Assembly (NCBI GenBank): GCA_963835295.1
Contig: CAWIEX010000011.1
Span: forward strand, 620,001 to 684,000
Direction: 5' to 3'
Length of the DNA: 64,000 nucleotides
Origin: JAOPZW01 sp963835295
GTDB lineage: Bacteria > Actinomycetota > Thermoleophilia > Solirubrobacterales > Solirubrobacteraceae
Made by a program: the position numbers and the translations under genes
Notes under the pieces: model-generated
Databases searched by the model: none
What the model saw: only the letters and a program-made list of their open reading frames with translations
What the model was told of the DNA's origin: nothing
Part shown: positions 52,591-61,760 of the stretch, piece after piece
Position numbering within the stretch: the stretch's first letter is position 1
How the letters are laid out: each line of letters starts with the position of its first letter

Positions 52591-53136
52591 ATGCCGACCA
52601 CCGAGCGCCTCGTGCTTCGTTCCTGGCGCCCGTCCGACCGCGCCCCCTTCGCCCGGCTCAACGCCGACCCCGACGTCGTGGAGTTCCTCAACGGCGGCGT
52701 GCCGTTCACCCAGGCTCAGAGCGACGAGCTGTTCGACGCCACCCAGCTGCACTGGGAGCAGCGCGGGTTCGGCCTGTGGTGCGCCGCCGCGCGCGAGGAC
52801 CCCGACGAGTGCCTGGGCTTCGTGGGCCTGGCCGTCCCGTCGTTCCTGCCGTCGGTCCTGCCCGCGGTCGAGGTCGGCTGGCGCCTGGCCCGCCCCGCCT
52901 GGGGGCGAGGCCTGGCGACCGAGGGGGCGCGAGCGTCTTTGCGCCATGCCTTCGAGGAGCTCGAGCTCGAGGCCGTCATCTCGATCATCGACCCCGACAA
53001 CGCGCGCTCCATCCGCGTGGCGGAGAAGCTCGGGATGCGCCGCGGGGCCGCTCACGTGCATCCGCGTACCCGCCGCCGGTTGCTCGCCTACGAGATTTCA
53101 GCGCAGGATGCGGCTTTTTCACCAGACCGGTCTTGA
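52591..53136 (+). CDS. GNAT acetyltransferase (RimJ/RimL type)
   Basis: 181 residues using acetyl-CoA to acetylate an amine or protein N-terminus. Seen: TERLVLRSWRPSDRAPFARL (strand 1), FGLWCAAAREDPDECLGFVG, VGWRLARPAWGRGLATEGAR (the R/Q-x-x-G-x-G/A CoA loop), AVISIIDPDNARSIRVAEKL and GMRRG at the end of the fold. The last ~17 residues (EISAQDAAFSPDRS) are encoded by block C of the right inverted repeat, so the original C terminus was replaced. The whole gene lies between the two repeat arms. Confidence 0.87.
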   Translation: MPTTERLVLRSWRPSDRAPFARLNADPDVVEFLNGGVPFTQAQSDELFDATQLHWEQRGFGLWCAAAREDPDECLGFVGLAVPSFLPSVLPAVEVGWRLARPAWGRGLATEGARASLRHAFEELELEAVISIIDPDNARSIRVAEKLGMRRGAAHVHPRTRRRLLAYEISAQDAAFSPDRS

Positions 53137-53305
53137 CCGGTCCCGATCGGCTCGCATACGTTCGGCCCAGACGCGGAACCGAGCCGCAGAGAGCGAGGCC
53201 CAGGGGTTGCGAGGCCCGCCGCTCTGAAGTCACGGCGCTCCCTCGGGAGCCGACGTGGCGGAGAGCACCCCAGGCGGCTCGGGACCGCGTCGCCTTCGTT
53301 AAGGC
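53094..53305 (-). repeat. Right arm of the long block-conserved inverted repeat
   Basis: Inverted copy of 52319-52531 with the same A, B, C blocks; the A-B spacer here is a clean hairpin GCTCCCGAGGGAGC. The outer end (ttcgttaaggc, 53305) is 12 bp before the oligoendopeptidase start. Confidence 0.85.
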
Positions 53306-53316
53306 ACACTTGGTCA

Positions 53317-55113
53317 GTGACTCTGACTGATGTTCAAGAGGTCGCCTGGGACCTCGATCCGCTGGTCGACGGCGACGGGCCGGAAGGCGCCGATCGCCTC
53401 CTCGACGAGGCCGACGAGCGCGCCGCGCGCTTCGCCGAGAGCCATGCGGGCCGGGTCGGCGAGCTCGACGGCGCGGGGCTGGCCACCGCCATGGCCGAGC
53501 TCGAGGCGATCGTCGACCGCCTCGGCCGCGCCGGCTCCTACGCGATGCTGCGCTTCGCGGTCGACACGGCCGACCCGGCCAACGGGGCGCTGCTTGCGCG
53601 CGTGCAGGAGCGCGCCACCGCGGTGGAGACCAAGCTGCTCTTCTTCGAGCTCGAGTGGGCCGCCATCGACGACGACCGCGTCGAGGAGCTGCTGAGCGCC
53701 GAGGGGCTCGAGACGACGCGCCACCACCTGCGCACGCTGCGCCGCTACCGCCCCCACCTGCTCTCCGAGCCCGAGGAGAAGCTCCTGACCGAGAAGGCGC
53801 TCACCGGTCGCGACGCGTGGACGCGCCTGTTCTCAGAGCTCACGAGCGCGATCCGCGTCGATATCCCGGAGGCCGACGAGGGGGTGCCGCTGGACGTCGC
53901 CCTCAGCCGCCTCATGTCGCCCGACCGCGAGGTGCGCCGCACGACGGCGGAGGCGGTCAGCGCCGCGCTCGAGCCCGGGCTGCGCACGCGCGCTTCCGTC
54001 TTCAACACGCTGCTGCTCGACAAGGCGGTCGACGACCGCCTGCGCTCCTTCCCCAGCTGGCTGGCCAGCCGCAACCTCGCCAACGAGGCCAGCGACGAGT
54101 CGGTGGAGGCCTTGCTGGAGGCCGTGCGCTCCAATTACGACCTGCCGCGGCGCTGGTATCGCCTCAAGGCCGAGCTGCTCGGCGTCGAGCGGCTGGCCGA
54201 CTACGACCGCATGGCCTCGGTGGCCGACGAGGAGACCACCGTGCAATGGCCCGAGGCCACCGACCTCGTGCTCACCTCCTTCCACGAGTTCTCTCCCGTG
54301 CTCGGCAACCTCGCCCAGCGCTTCTTCGACGAGCGCTGGATCGACGCCCCCGTGCGCCCGAACAAGCGCGGCGGCGCCTTCTGCGCCTACACGACGCCCA
54401 GCGTCCACCCCTTCGTGATGCTCAACTACACGAGCCGCCGGCGCGATGTCCTCGTGCTCGCCCACGAGCTCGGCCACGGCCTGCACGCGGCGCTCGCGAT
54501 CCCGCGCGGGCCGCTGGAGCAGCACACGCCACTGACGGTGAGCGAGACCGCGTCGGTCTTCGGCGAGACGCTCGTCTTCCAGCGCCTGCTCGACGCGGCG
54601 GACACCCCACGCTCCCGTCTCGCCCTGCTGGCCGAGAACATCGAGGGCTCGATCGCCACGGTCTTCCGCCAGACGGCGATGAACGGCTTCGAGGCGCTCG
54701 TGCACACCGCCCGGCGCGAGGAGGGCGAGCTCAGCGTCGATCGCTTCGGCGAGCTCTGGCAGCAGTCGCAGGCCGAGATGCTCGGCGACGCGGTGGAGAT
54801 CACCGACGGCTACCGCATGTGGTGGTCCTACGTGCCGCACTTCATCGGCACGCCGGGCTACGTCTACGCCTACGCCTACGGCCAGCTGCTGGCCCTCAGC
54901 GTGTACCGCCGTTACCTCGAGGAGGGCCCGAGCTTCGTGCCGCGCTACCTCGAGCTGCTGGGCGCGGGAGGCTCGCGCAGCCCCGAGGAGCTCGCCGCCA
55001 TCGCGGGCCTCGACCTCGAGGACCCGACCTTCTGGGCGCAGGGCCTCGACCTCGTGCGCAAGCAGCTCGAGCTGGCCGAGGCCGCGGCCGCCGAGGTCCG
55101 CGCCGGTGGCTGA
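53317..55113 (+). CDS. Oligoendopeptidase F-type metallopeptidase (M3 family)
   Basis: 598 residues, cytoplasmic zinc peptidase that degrades short peptides. N-terminal PepF domain (AWDLDPLVDGDGPEGADRLL, YAMLRFAVDTADP), and the catalytic domain with DVLVLAHELGHGLHAALAIP (zinc motif HExxH) and ETASVFGETLVFQRLL (the downstream Glu ligand), then YRMWWSYVPHFIGTPGYVYA and YAYGQLLALSVY. Length fits the family. GTG 53317 start is 12 bp after the inverted repeat, so its promoter lies in the repeat or upstream of it. Confidence 0.93.
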   Translation: MTLTDVQEVAWDLDPLVDGDGPEGADRLLDEADERAARFAESHAGRVGELDGAGLATAMAELEAIVDRLGRAGSYAMLRFAVDTADPANGALLARVQERATAVETKLLFFELEWAAIDDDRVEELLSAEGLETTRHHLRTLRRYRPHLLSEPEEKLLTEKALTGRDAWTRLFSELTSAIRVDIPEADEGVPLDVALSRLMSPDREVRRTTAEAVSAALEPGLRTRASVFNTLLLDKAVDDRLRSFPSWLASRNLANEASDESVEALLEAVRSNYDLPRRWYRLKAELLGVERLADYDRMASVADEETTVQWPEATDLVLTSFHEFSPVLGNLAQRFFDERWIDAPVRPNKRGGAFCAYTTPSVHPFVMLNYTSRRRDVLVLAHELGHGLHAALAIPRGPLEQHTPLTVSETASVFGETLVFQRLLDAADTPRSRLALLAENIEGSIATVFRQTAMNGFEALVHTARREEGELSVDRFGELWQQSQAEMLGDAVEITDGYRMWWSYVPHFIGTPGYVYAYAYGQLLALSVYRRYLEEGPSFVPRYLELLGAGGSRSPEELAAIAGLDLEDPTFWAQGLDLVRKQLELAEAAAAEVRAGG

Positions 55114-55116
55114 GCC

Positions 55117-55968
55117 TCAGCCGGCCGCGCGGCGCTCGAGGAAGTCGCGCACGGCCCAGACGTAGGCGTCGCTCTCCTCGACGAAGGCCATGTGGCCGCT
55201 GTGCTCGAAGACCACGAGCTCCGCGTCGGGCAGGCCCTCCGCCATCGCCTGCGCCGCCGGCACCGGGCAGGTGCGGTCGTGGCGCCCGGCGAGCACGAGC
55301 ACCGGATGGGCAACGTCGGCCAGGCGGTCCTCCACGGCGATCGCGCCGTAGTCCTCGGTCGCGGCGGCCCGCAGGACGTCGGGCCCGTAGACCGCGTCGC
55401 CCATGGCGGCGCGCAGGTCGTCGATGCGCGGGTCGCGCGGGTCGGCGAAGTGGAACGGGAGCTGGTCGGAGAGCAGCGCCGCGACCTCCTCCTGCGTGCG
55501 CGCGTGGGCCTCCGCCGCCCACGACGCCCGCACCTGCTCGCGCAGCTCGACGGGCTCGAAGGCGGCGAGCTGCTGCTCGACGTGCGCGAGGAAGCGCGCG
55601 TCGGGGATGCCGCTCGAGACGATCGTCGCCGCCGGCCGCCCCGAGAAGTCGACCGCGTGCTGCAGCGCGATGAAGGCCCCGAAGGAGTGGCCGAGGACCG
55701 CGTAGCGCTCGAGCCGCAGGGCGCCGGCCATCGCCTCCACGTCGGCTGCATGGTGGGCCAGCCCCCAGGTCTCGGGCGCCGCGGGCTCCGAGCGTCCGGT
55801 GCCGCGCTCGTCGACCAGCAGCAGTCGATACCGATCGCCCAGCGCGTCGAGGTAGGAGCCGAACATCGTGTGGTCCAGGCCCGGGCCGCCGTGCAGCACG
55901 AACAGGGCGAGATCGCCCGCGCCGCGCTCTGTCACGTGCAGGCGCGTGTCACCGACGTCGACGAGCAT
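55117..55968 (-). CDS. Alpha/beta hydrolase, proline-iminopeptidase-like
   Basis: 283 residues with a complete triad: oxyanion loop FVLHGGPGLDHTMFGSYLDA, LLLVDERGTGRSEPAAPETW, nucleophile VLGHSFGAFIALQHA, acid LAGRHDRTCPVPAAQ and His in VFEHSGHMAFVEE. HGGPG and DERGTGRS are the S33 aminopeptidase signatures, so release of N-terminal residues or hydrolysis of small esters/amides. Convergent with the peptidase gene (3 bp apart), both plausibly in peptide turnover. Confidence 0.87.
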   Translation of the reverse strand: MLVDVGDTRLHVTERGAGDLALFVLHGGPGLDHTMFGSYLDALGDRYRLLLVDERGTGRSEPAAPETWGLAHHAADVEAMAGALRLERYAVLGHSFGAFIALQHAVDFSGRPAATIVSSGIPDARFLAHVEQQLAAFEPVELREQVRASWAAEAHARTQEEVAALLSDQLPFHFADPRDPRIDDLRAAMGDAVYGPDVLRAAATEDYGAIAVEDRLADVAHPVLVLAGRHDRTCPVPAAQAMAEGLPDAELVVFEHSGHMAFVEESDAYVWAVRDFLERRAAG

Positions 55969-55993
55969 CGGCGCACCCTATCCTCGGTGTGAG

Positions 55994-56872
55994 ATGAGCG
56001 AGCAGCACACCCCCGAGATCCCAGGCGGCTGGCTGCCGCCGACGGCGCCCGATCCGCCGGCCCAGCGGCCGGCGCCCTTCGGCGAGCCGCGGGAGGCGGG
56101 TGGGGGCCGATTCCGTCGGGCGGGCAGCGGCCTGCTCGCGACGCTGATCCTGATCGGGGCCAAGCTCAAGACGCTCCTGCTGCTGCTGCCCAAGGTCAAG
56201 GTCCTCACCACCTCGGGCTCGATGATCGTGTCGGTGGGGGCCTACGCGCTGATCTGGGGCTGGCGGTTCGCCGTCGGGTTCGTCGTGCTGCTCTTCATCC
56301 ACGAGATGGGTCATGTCATCGCGCTGCGCCGCGAGGGCGTGGAGGCGAGCGCACCCGTGTTCATCCCCTTCCTGGGCGCGCTCGTGTGGGCGAAGTCGCT
56401 GGGCGGCAACGCGCTGGCCGAGGCCCGCGTGGGCCTGGCCGGGCCGATCCTCGGCACCATCGGCGCGGCCGCATGCCTGCCGATCGCCGCGGCGACCGGC
56501 AGCGACCTGTGGCGAGCGCTGGCCTTCACCGGCTTCTTCCTGAACCTCTTCAACCTGCTGCCGGTGACGCCGCTCGACGGCGGCCGCGCGATGGCCGCGC
56601 TGGCGCCGTGGATGTGGTTCGTCGGCCTGGCCGCGATCGTCGTCCTGGCGCTCACCTTCCCCAACCCGATCATCCTCATCATCGCCGTCGTGGGCGCCTT
56701 CGACGTCTACGGGCGCTGGTCGCGCCGGCGCCGGGGCGGCGACGAGGCGCGGGCGTACTACGCGGTCCGTGGGCGCGACCGCGCGCTGGTCGGGCTGGTC
56801 TACCTGGCGCTCATCGCCGTGCTCGTGGTGGGCATGGACGCCACCCACCTGCAGCGCTCGATCCCCTCGTAG
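55994..56872 (+). CDS. Site-2-protease-family (M50) membrane metallopeptidase
   Basis: 292 residues, polytopic. The Pro-rich N terminus is cytoplasmic; helix 2 holds the zinc motif VVLLFIHEMGHVIALRREGV (HExxH) and a later helix the third ligand LFNLLPVTPLDGGRAMAALA (LDGGR, the intramembrane NPDG equivalent). Cleaves membrane or membrane-proximal proteins; no PDZ domain. Divergent from the hydrolase gene. Substrate unknown. Confidence 0.88.
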   Translation: MSEQHTPEIPGGWLPPTAPDPPAQRPAPFGEPREAGGGRFRRAGSGLLATLILIGAKLKTLLLLLPKVKVLTTSGSMIVSVGAYALIWGWRFAVGFVVLLFIHEMGHVIALRREGVEASAPVFIPFLGALVWAKSLGGNALAEARVGLAGPILGTIGAAACLPIAAATGSDLWRALAFTGFFLNLFNLLPVTPLDGGRAMAALAPWMWFVGLAAIVVLALTFPNPIILIIAVVGAFDVYGRWSRRRRGGDEARAYYAVRGRDRALVGLVYLALIAVLVVGMDATHLQRSIPS

Positions 56873-56912
56873 CTCATGCGCTCAACGCCCGCCGGCTCAC
56901 GGCTGCGAGATT

Positions 56913-57758
56913 TCAGCGGCGGCGCCACAGGCCCAGCGCGGGGCCGAGGGCCAAGAAGCACACCACGACCGCCAGGCCCTCGAGGCCGGCGAATAGGCAC
57001 GCCTCGCTGACGCTGCCGTGCTCCACGCGGTCGCGAGCGAAGGCGCCGGCCGCGGCGACCGCGGTGGTGACCAGGATCAGGCGGCGGGCGTCGAGGGACG
57101 GGACCGGGAGGCGGACGAGTCGCCCGAGGTCCTCGAGAGGCGGGCGGATGGCGAGCGCGCCCGGGCCGTCGAGCCGGCGGGCGAGCGAGCGGGCGCGAAG
57201 CACGGCGACCAGCGCGGCACAGGCGAGCCCCGGGCCGGCCAGGAGCACGACCACGGAGGCACGGCCGGGCACGGCGGCGCCCGCGGAGAACATCGTCACC
57301 CCGGCCGCCACGAGCGCGCAGGCGTTGCGACGGGCGAGCAGCTCGACCTCCGCCGGGGCCATCGTCGAGCGGCGCAGGACGAGCGCCTGCACCAGCGCCA
57401 GCCCCGCGGCGACGGCCGCCACCTGAGCGGCGACGAAGAAGGCCATCGCCCACCACGCGGGTGCCGTGGCGTCCGTCGAGGCGGCGTGGATGAGCGCGAG
57501 CGTCGAGCCGCCGGTCGCGAGCACCGCGGCCACCGTGGCGAACGTCGAGCGCACGCCACGCCGGGCGGCGACCTCGGCATCGAAGCTCGCCGCGATCTCC
57601 GAGGCCGGCCCGAAGGCCCGCACCGCCTCGTGCTCCCCACCCGCAGCCGCGGCGTCGGCGAGGTGATCGCGGCACTCGCGCAGGAACCGCCGGCGTACGG
57701 CGCCGCGCACGTGCAGCGCGCCGCCCAGCTCGGCCAGGTATTCCTCGATGGTCGTCAC
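56913..57758 (-). CDS. Membrane protein co-transcribed with a PadR regulator (DUF1700/DUF1707-like N terminus)
   Basis: 281 residues from the GTG at 57758, which overlaps the PadR stop (GTGA). N-terminal soluble part TTIEEYLAELGGALHVRGAV, RRRFLRECRDHLADAAAAGG, followed by EAVRAFGPASEIAASF, the HAAS-like pattern of proteins paired with PadR. About six hydrophobic helices follow (for example STLALIHAASTDATAPAWWA, LVVVC-rich last helix). Probably a membrane sensor or effector controlled by the PadR protein. Confidence 0.75.
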   Translation of the reverse strand: MTTIEEYLAELGGALHVRGAVRRRFLRECRDHLADAAAAGGEHEAVRAFGPASEIAASFDAEVAARRGVRSTFATVAAVLATGGSTLALIHAASTDATAPAWWAMAFFVAAQVAAVAAGLALVQALVLRRSTMAPAEVELLARRNACALVAAGVTMFSAGAAVPGRASVVVLLAGPGLACAALVAVLRARSLARRLDGPGALAIRPPLEDLGRLVRLPVPSLDARRLILVTTAVAAAGAFARDRVEHGSVSEACLFAGLEGLAVVVCFLALGPALGLWRRR

Positions 57759-58078
57759 GCCGTCTCCCCCAGCACCCGGTCGACCGCGGTGGAGAACGCC
57801 CGCCACTCCTGGCGCGACGCCTTCACCGCGCGGCGGCCGGCCGGCGTCAGGCGGTAGACCCGCCGGCGCCGTCCGTCGCCGCTGCTCCACGAGCTCTCCA
57901 CGAGTCCTCCCCGCTCCAGGCGGTGCAGCGCGGGATACAGCGAGCCCTCGTGGACGCCGAGCTCTCCGCCGCTGCGCTCGGTCAGCCGCTGACTGAGCTC
58001 ATAACCGTGGCCGGGCGCGTCGCCCAGCACGGCCAGCAGGAGCCGGTCGAGGTGTCCGCGCAGGAGATCGGCCGCCAT
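57755..58078 (-). CDS. PadR-family transcriptional regulator
   Basis: 107 residues: LLRGHLDRLLLAVLGDAPGH, GYELSQRLTERSGGELGVHE, GSLYPALHRLERGGLVESSW, then the wing RRRRVYRLTPAGRRAVKASR. The G-S-L-Y-P-A-L-H-R-L-E segment is the PadR signature. First gene of a two-gene operon; a 15-bp tandem repeat in its promoter is a candidate self-operator. No long C-terminal dimerisation helix, so the short PadR-s2 type. Confidence 0.92.
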   Translation of the reverse strand: MAADLLRGHLDRLLLAVLGDAPGHGYELSQRLTERSGGELGVHEGSLYPALHRLERGGLVESSWSSGDGRRRRVYRLTPAGRRAVKASRQEWRAFSTAVDRVLGETA

Positions 58079-58095
58079 GGGAGGCGATCATACAT

Positions 58096-58125
58096 AGACA
58101 GCCGAGGCATAGGCAACCGAGGCAT
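58096..58125 (-). promoter_or_regulatory. Tandem 15-bp repeat upstream of padR (candidate operator)
   Basis: On the minus strand ATGCCTCGGTTGCCT (58111-58125) directly followed by ATGCCTCGGCTGTCT (58096-58110), then ATGTATGATC; 12 of 15 positions agree between the units. 18 bp upstream of the padR start. Confidence 0.45.
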
Positions 58126-58414
58126 CATGGGCCGATGAGTTCTCGTGCGCCTGGACGAACGGGTCGGCTGAGCGTCGACGGCTGGCACCGCCGTCTGCCT
58201 CCAGGCATACTGCGGGACCTGCCCTCTGACGCTCAGATGGGCGAGCGCATGGTGGCGCATCCACGCATGCGGCTGTGCCGCGAGATGACGGCTGAGCAGT
58301 GATCGGGCCTCAGGTTCGGGTCATCCAGACGAACTCGTGGACGGCGCCGTTCGTGGCGTGCTCGTAGCGTGGGCGCAGCCCGAGCCCGATCTCGGCCACG
58401 CCCTCGGCCACCGC
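58126..58414. other. 289 bp with two doubtful short frames
   Basis: Plus strand 58135: MSSRAPGRTGRLSVDGWHRR, 55 codons, no ribosome site. Minus strand 58312-58410: a frame reading GLRPRYEHATNGAVHEFVWM, which looks like the end of a larger enzyme whose body is missing. Neither is strong enough to call. Confidence 0.25.
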
Positions 58415-59134
58415 TCAGGCGACGTCGCGGCGTCCGTCGACCAGCGCCGCGGCGAGCAGGAACACCGCGGTCCAGGCGAGCATGACGAAGAAGGCGGCGG
58501 CCCACGGGAGCACGTCGACGCCGGCGTTCCCGCCGAGGGCCGTCGCGGTCTGCCCGACGGTGTACTTCACGATGTGATCGATGAGGCCGCTGAGCGGCTC
58601 GAGGAGGAAGATCCAGATCATGGTCCCGATGACGGCCGGCACCTGGCTGCCAACGAGCGTGCCGACGCCGACGCCGAGCATCGTGGACAGGAGGATGGCC
58701 ACCAGCCCCCCGCCGCACGCGCGCAGGTAGTCGCCGGCGGCCAGGTCGGGCCCCGGCTGTCCAGCGAGCAGCGGGACGCCGATCGCCAGCGTGACGACGG
58801 TCATGACGATGCCGATGATCAGCCCGGCGAGCCCGTACGCGATGACGCGAGCGGCGAGCAGGCGGCCGCGCCCCGGGGCGACGAGAAGCGCCGGCGCGAG
58901 CGTCCGGTGGCGGTACTCGGCGCCGGCGCCGACGACGCCGAAGACCAGGAGCAGCGCCGAGATGTTGCTACCGACCGCGAGGACGCTGCGCTTGTCGGCG
59001 ACCGTCGTCGGGTCGCCGGCGAGGATGGTAATGAGCACGATGGCCAGGGTCAGCAGGACGACGGCGGCCGTGAAGCCCAGCGCCGTGCGGGTCGTGCGCA
59101 GCTTGATGAGCTCGCCGCGGACCAGTGCGCTCAC
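58415..59134 (-). CDS. ABC-2-type transporter permease
   Basis: 239 residues from a GTG at 59134 that overlaps the ATPase stop (GTGA). Starts ALVRGELIKLRTTRTALGFT, the ABC-2 permease amphipathic helix, then six hydrophobic helices, with ISALLLVFGVVGAGAEYRHR and LLVAPGRGRLLAARVIAYGL between. Ends VDGRRDVA. Pairs with the upstream ATPase to make an exporter for a drug, lipid or bacteriocin-like compound; substrate unknown. Confidence 0.88.
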   Translation of the reverse strand: MSALVRGELIKLRTTRTALGFTAAVVLLTLAIVLITILAGDPTTVADKRSVLAVGSNISALLLVFGVVGAGAEYRHRTLAPALLVAPGRGRLLAARVIAYGLAGLIIGIVMTVVTLAIGVPLLAGQPGPDLAAGDYLRACGGGLVAILLSTMLGVGVGTLVGSQVPAVIGTMIWIFLLEPLSGLIDHIVKYTVGQTATALGGNAGVDVLPWAAAFFVMLAWTAVFLLAAALVDGRRDVA

Positions 59135-60066
59135 GACGGCGCGCTCGCTTCCTGGTCGCTGGTCAGGTGGAAGAAGACCTCTTCGAGCGAGGCGGCCTCG
59201 ACGCCGAGCTCGTGCACTGGTGCGCCGATGGCGAACGCGAGGTTGCCGACCTGGTCGGTGGTGCGCCCCTGCACCACGAGCAGCGTGCCGTCGGCCCGAA
59301 CCTCGGCACCCTCGCGCTGCAGCGCGGCGCCCAGCTCGGCGGCCTTGGGCGAGCGCACGCGAACGCCGGTCGCGGTGGTGAGGCTCGCGATCGACCCGCT
59401 CTTGACCAGCCGGCCGCGATGGATGACGACGACGTCGTCGACGGTCTGCTCGACCTCGGAGAGCACGTGGCTCGACACGAGCACCGTGCGGCCCTGCGAG
59501 GCGGCGCCGCGCAGGAAGTCGCGCAGCCAGCGGATGCCCTGCGGGTCCAGGCCGTTGGCGGGCTCGTCGAGGACGAGGACCTCGGGGTCGCCGAGCAGCG
59601 TCGCGGCGAGGCCCAGGCGCTGGCGCATCCCGGTCGAGTAGCCGCCGGCGCGCCGATCGGCCGCGTCGCGCATCTCGACGAGCTCGAGGACCTCGTCGAC
59701 GCGCGACGCCGGCAGCCCGGCGAAGGTGGCGAGCGCGCGCAGGTGGTTGCGCCCCGAGCGCCCCGGATGCATGCCGCAGCTCTCGAGGTTGGCGCCGACC
59801 GAGTGCGCGGGCTGGGGAAGCTCGGTGAACGGACGGCCCAGGATGGTCGAGCTGCCGGCGGTCGGGCGAGCGAGGCCGAGCACCATGCGCAGCGTCGTGG
59901 TCTTGCCCGCCCCGTTGGGGCCGAGGAACCCGGTGACCGCGCCCGAGCGGACCTCGAAGGACAGGTCCTCCACGGCGGTCACCTCGCCGTAGCGCTTGGT
60001 CAGCCCCGTGGCCACGATGGCCGGGGCGGTGCCACGGTCCGCCACGGGCCACAACCTAACGCGCAA
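59131..60066 (-). CDS. ABC transporter ATP-binding protein (DrrA/CcmA type)
   Basis: 311 residues with one nucleotide-binding domain: GLTKRYGEVTAVEDLSFEVR, Walker A GFLGPNGAGKTTTLRMVLGL, signature YSTGMRQRLGLAATLLGDPE, Walker B VLVLDEPANGLDP, the H loop VLVSSHVLSEVEQ. A C-terminal ~80-residue domain typical of ABC-2 ATPases follows (VRVRSPKAAELGAALQREGA). Start 60066; a GTG six codons inside is possible. Powers the coupled permease. Confidence 0.93.
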   Translation of the reverse strand: MRVRLWPVADRGTAPAIVATGLTKRYGEVTAVEDLSFEVRSGAVTGFLGPNGAGKTTTLRMVLGLARPTAGSSTILGRPFTELPQPAHSVGANLESCGMHPGRSGRNHLRALATFAGLPASRVDEVLELVEMRDAADRRAGGYSTGMRQRLGLAATLLGDPEVLVLDEPANGLDPQGIRWLRDFLRGAASQGRTVLVSSHVLSEVEQTVDDVVVIHRGRLVKSGSIASLTTATGVRVRSPKAAELGAALQREGAEVRADGTLLVVQGRTTDQVGNLAFAIGAPVHELGVEAASLEEVFFHLTSDQEASAPS

Positions 60067-60083
60067 CCCCGCGGCCGCGCGCG

Positions 60084-60113
60084 GCGCCCCCGGCTCGGCC
60101 GGGCCGGAGGCGC
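60084..60113 (-). terminator. GC-rich hairpin between the DoxX-like and ABC genes
   Basis: Perfect inner stem cccggc-tcg-gccggg flanked by gcgcc/ggcgc. Lies after the stop of the DoxX-like gene (60124, minus strand) and before the ABC start; no T-tract. Confidence 0.35.
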
Positions 60114-60123
60114 GTGCTTCGCG

Positions 60124-60555
60124 CTAGCGGTCGTACACCGTGGCCAGCCGCGCCAGGGTCAGTGCCCCGAGCATGAGGCCGAAGTCACGCAGGGCGATGT
60201 CGTAGTAGTCCGAGTAGGTGAGCAGGTTGAAGATGATGCCTCCGAGCCAGGCGGCGACGAGGAGGGCGCCGTAGCGGGGGCGCAGGGCGACGCACAGGCC
60301 GGCCACGATCTCGATGACACCGATCACGTGCATCGCGTCGCTGGCGCTGCCCGGCAGGATGTCGTTGATCCACGGCGCCAGGTAGACGGTCCAGTCGACC
60401 ATGACGTTGGCGAACTTGTCGAGCCCGAAGAGGATCGGGGCGACGGTGAAGCCGACGCGCAAGAGCGTGAAGGCCTGGAAGGCGGGATCGGTGCGCAGCC
60501 GGGTCGAGGCACTGCTGCCGGGCGCGGTCTGCGCGCCGACGGTGGTGGCGGACAT
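60124..60555 (-). CDS. DoxX-like small membrane protein
   Basis: 143 residues with four helices: FTLLRVGFTVAPILFGLDKF, AMHVIGVIEIVAGLCVALRP, GALLVAAWLGGIIFNLLTYS and FGLMLGALTLARLATVY. The aromatic-Leu-Arg start and glycine-rich first helix fit the DoxX/DUF417-like group; function unknown, possibly redox-related. Start after a GGAGG (cctcc in the plus strand at 60562). Same strand as the sigma/anti-sigma pair upstream. Confidence 0.78.
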   Translation of the reverse strand: MSATTVGAQTAPGSSASTRLRTDPAFQAFTLLRVGFTVAPILFGLDKFANVMVDWTVYLAPWINDILPGSASDAMHVIGVIEIVAGLCVALRPRYGALLVAAWLGGIIFNLLTYSDYYDIALRDFGLMLGALTLARLATVYDR

Positions 60556-60585
60556 GGGGCTCCTCCTGATGACGGTTACGCCAGA

Positions 60586-60940
<355 letters not shown>

Positions 60941-60944
<4 letters not shown>

Positions 60945-61585
60945 GACGAACTTCCGTGGTCGTGGAGGTCGGGGTCGAGGCCGCGTGCGGCCAGGCACGC
61001 GCGCAGCCGGCGGCGCGCGTCGTGCAGCGTCTTGTAGAGCGCGCCGCGCGTGGTCTGAAGGCGCTCGGCGAGGACGTCGATGGGCACGTCGTCGAGCGTG
61101 ACGGCGACGAGGACCTCGCGCTGGTGGGGCGTGAGGTCCCCGGCGATCGCCTCTCCGACGGCGGCCAGGAGCTCGGCCATCTGGGCGTCGTGGTGCGGGG
61201 AGGAGCGGGGGTCGGCGAAGCCGGGCCAGCCGGCGGGCTCGAGTGTCACCTCGCGGTCGTTCCATGCGCGGCGGCGCATCTTCACGCCCGCCTCGAGCAG
61301 CGCGAACTTGTAGGCCCACGTGGTGAAACGGCTCTCGCCGCGGAAGTCGTCGAGCTTGGCCAGCACCGCCACGAGCGCGTCGTGGGCGCTCTGGTGGGCC
61401 ACGTCGTCGAGCTGCTCACGGCCGACATGGCGCGCCGCGCCGGAGCGGCGCTTGACCTCGAAGCGTGCCGCGCGCAGCAGCAGCTCGTGCAGGCGCCCGA
61501 CGGCCTCGGCGTGGGTGCGCGCGTCGCTCGAGCGCAGCGTCGCGAGCCACTCGCGCGAGTCGGGATCCGAGGGCAGTTGGGTCAC
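60941..61585 (-). CDS. ECF-type RNA polymerase sigma factor
   Basis: 214 residues from GTG 61585. Region 2: ELLLRAARFEVKRRSG, DDVAHQSAHDALVAVLAKLD, FRGESRFTTWAYKFALLEAG (the promoter -10 helix). Region 4: LTPHQREVLVAVTLDDVPID, VLAERLQTTRGALYKTLHDA, RRRLRACLA (-35 helix). Followed by its anti-sigma gene with a 4-bp overlap. The frame is open for 107 more codons upstream but homology begins here. Divergent from folE, with which it shares a 175-bp upstream region. Confidence 0.9.
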
Positions 61586-61760
61586 AGGGCGGGCGATCGT
61601 CGGCGCGACGCTATCGCCCGGCCGCCGGCGACGGCGCCCGGGCAGCGGCTCGACGTGCTCGCGGCGGTGGTGTGCGGCGGCCTCCATCTCTTCCTTGGCG
61701 ACGCCGCGCGATCGGCTCTTACCTCGTAAGACGCGCGCGAGCGCTGACGCCAAGGGCCCG

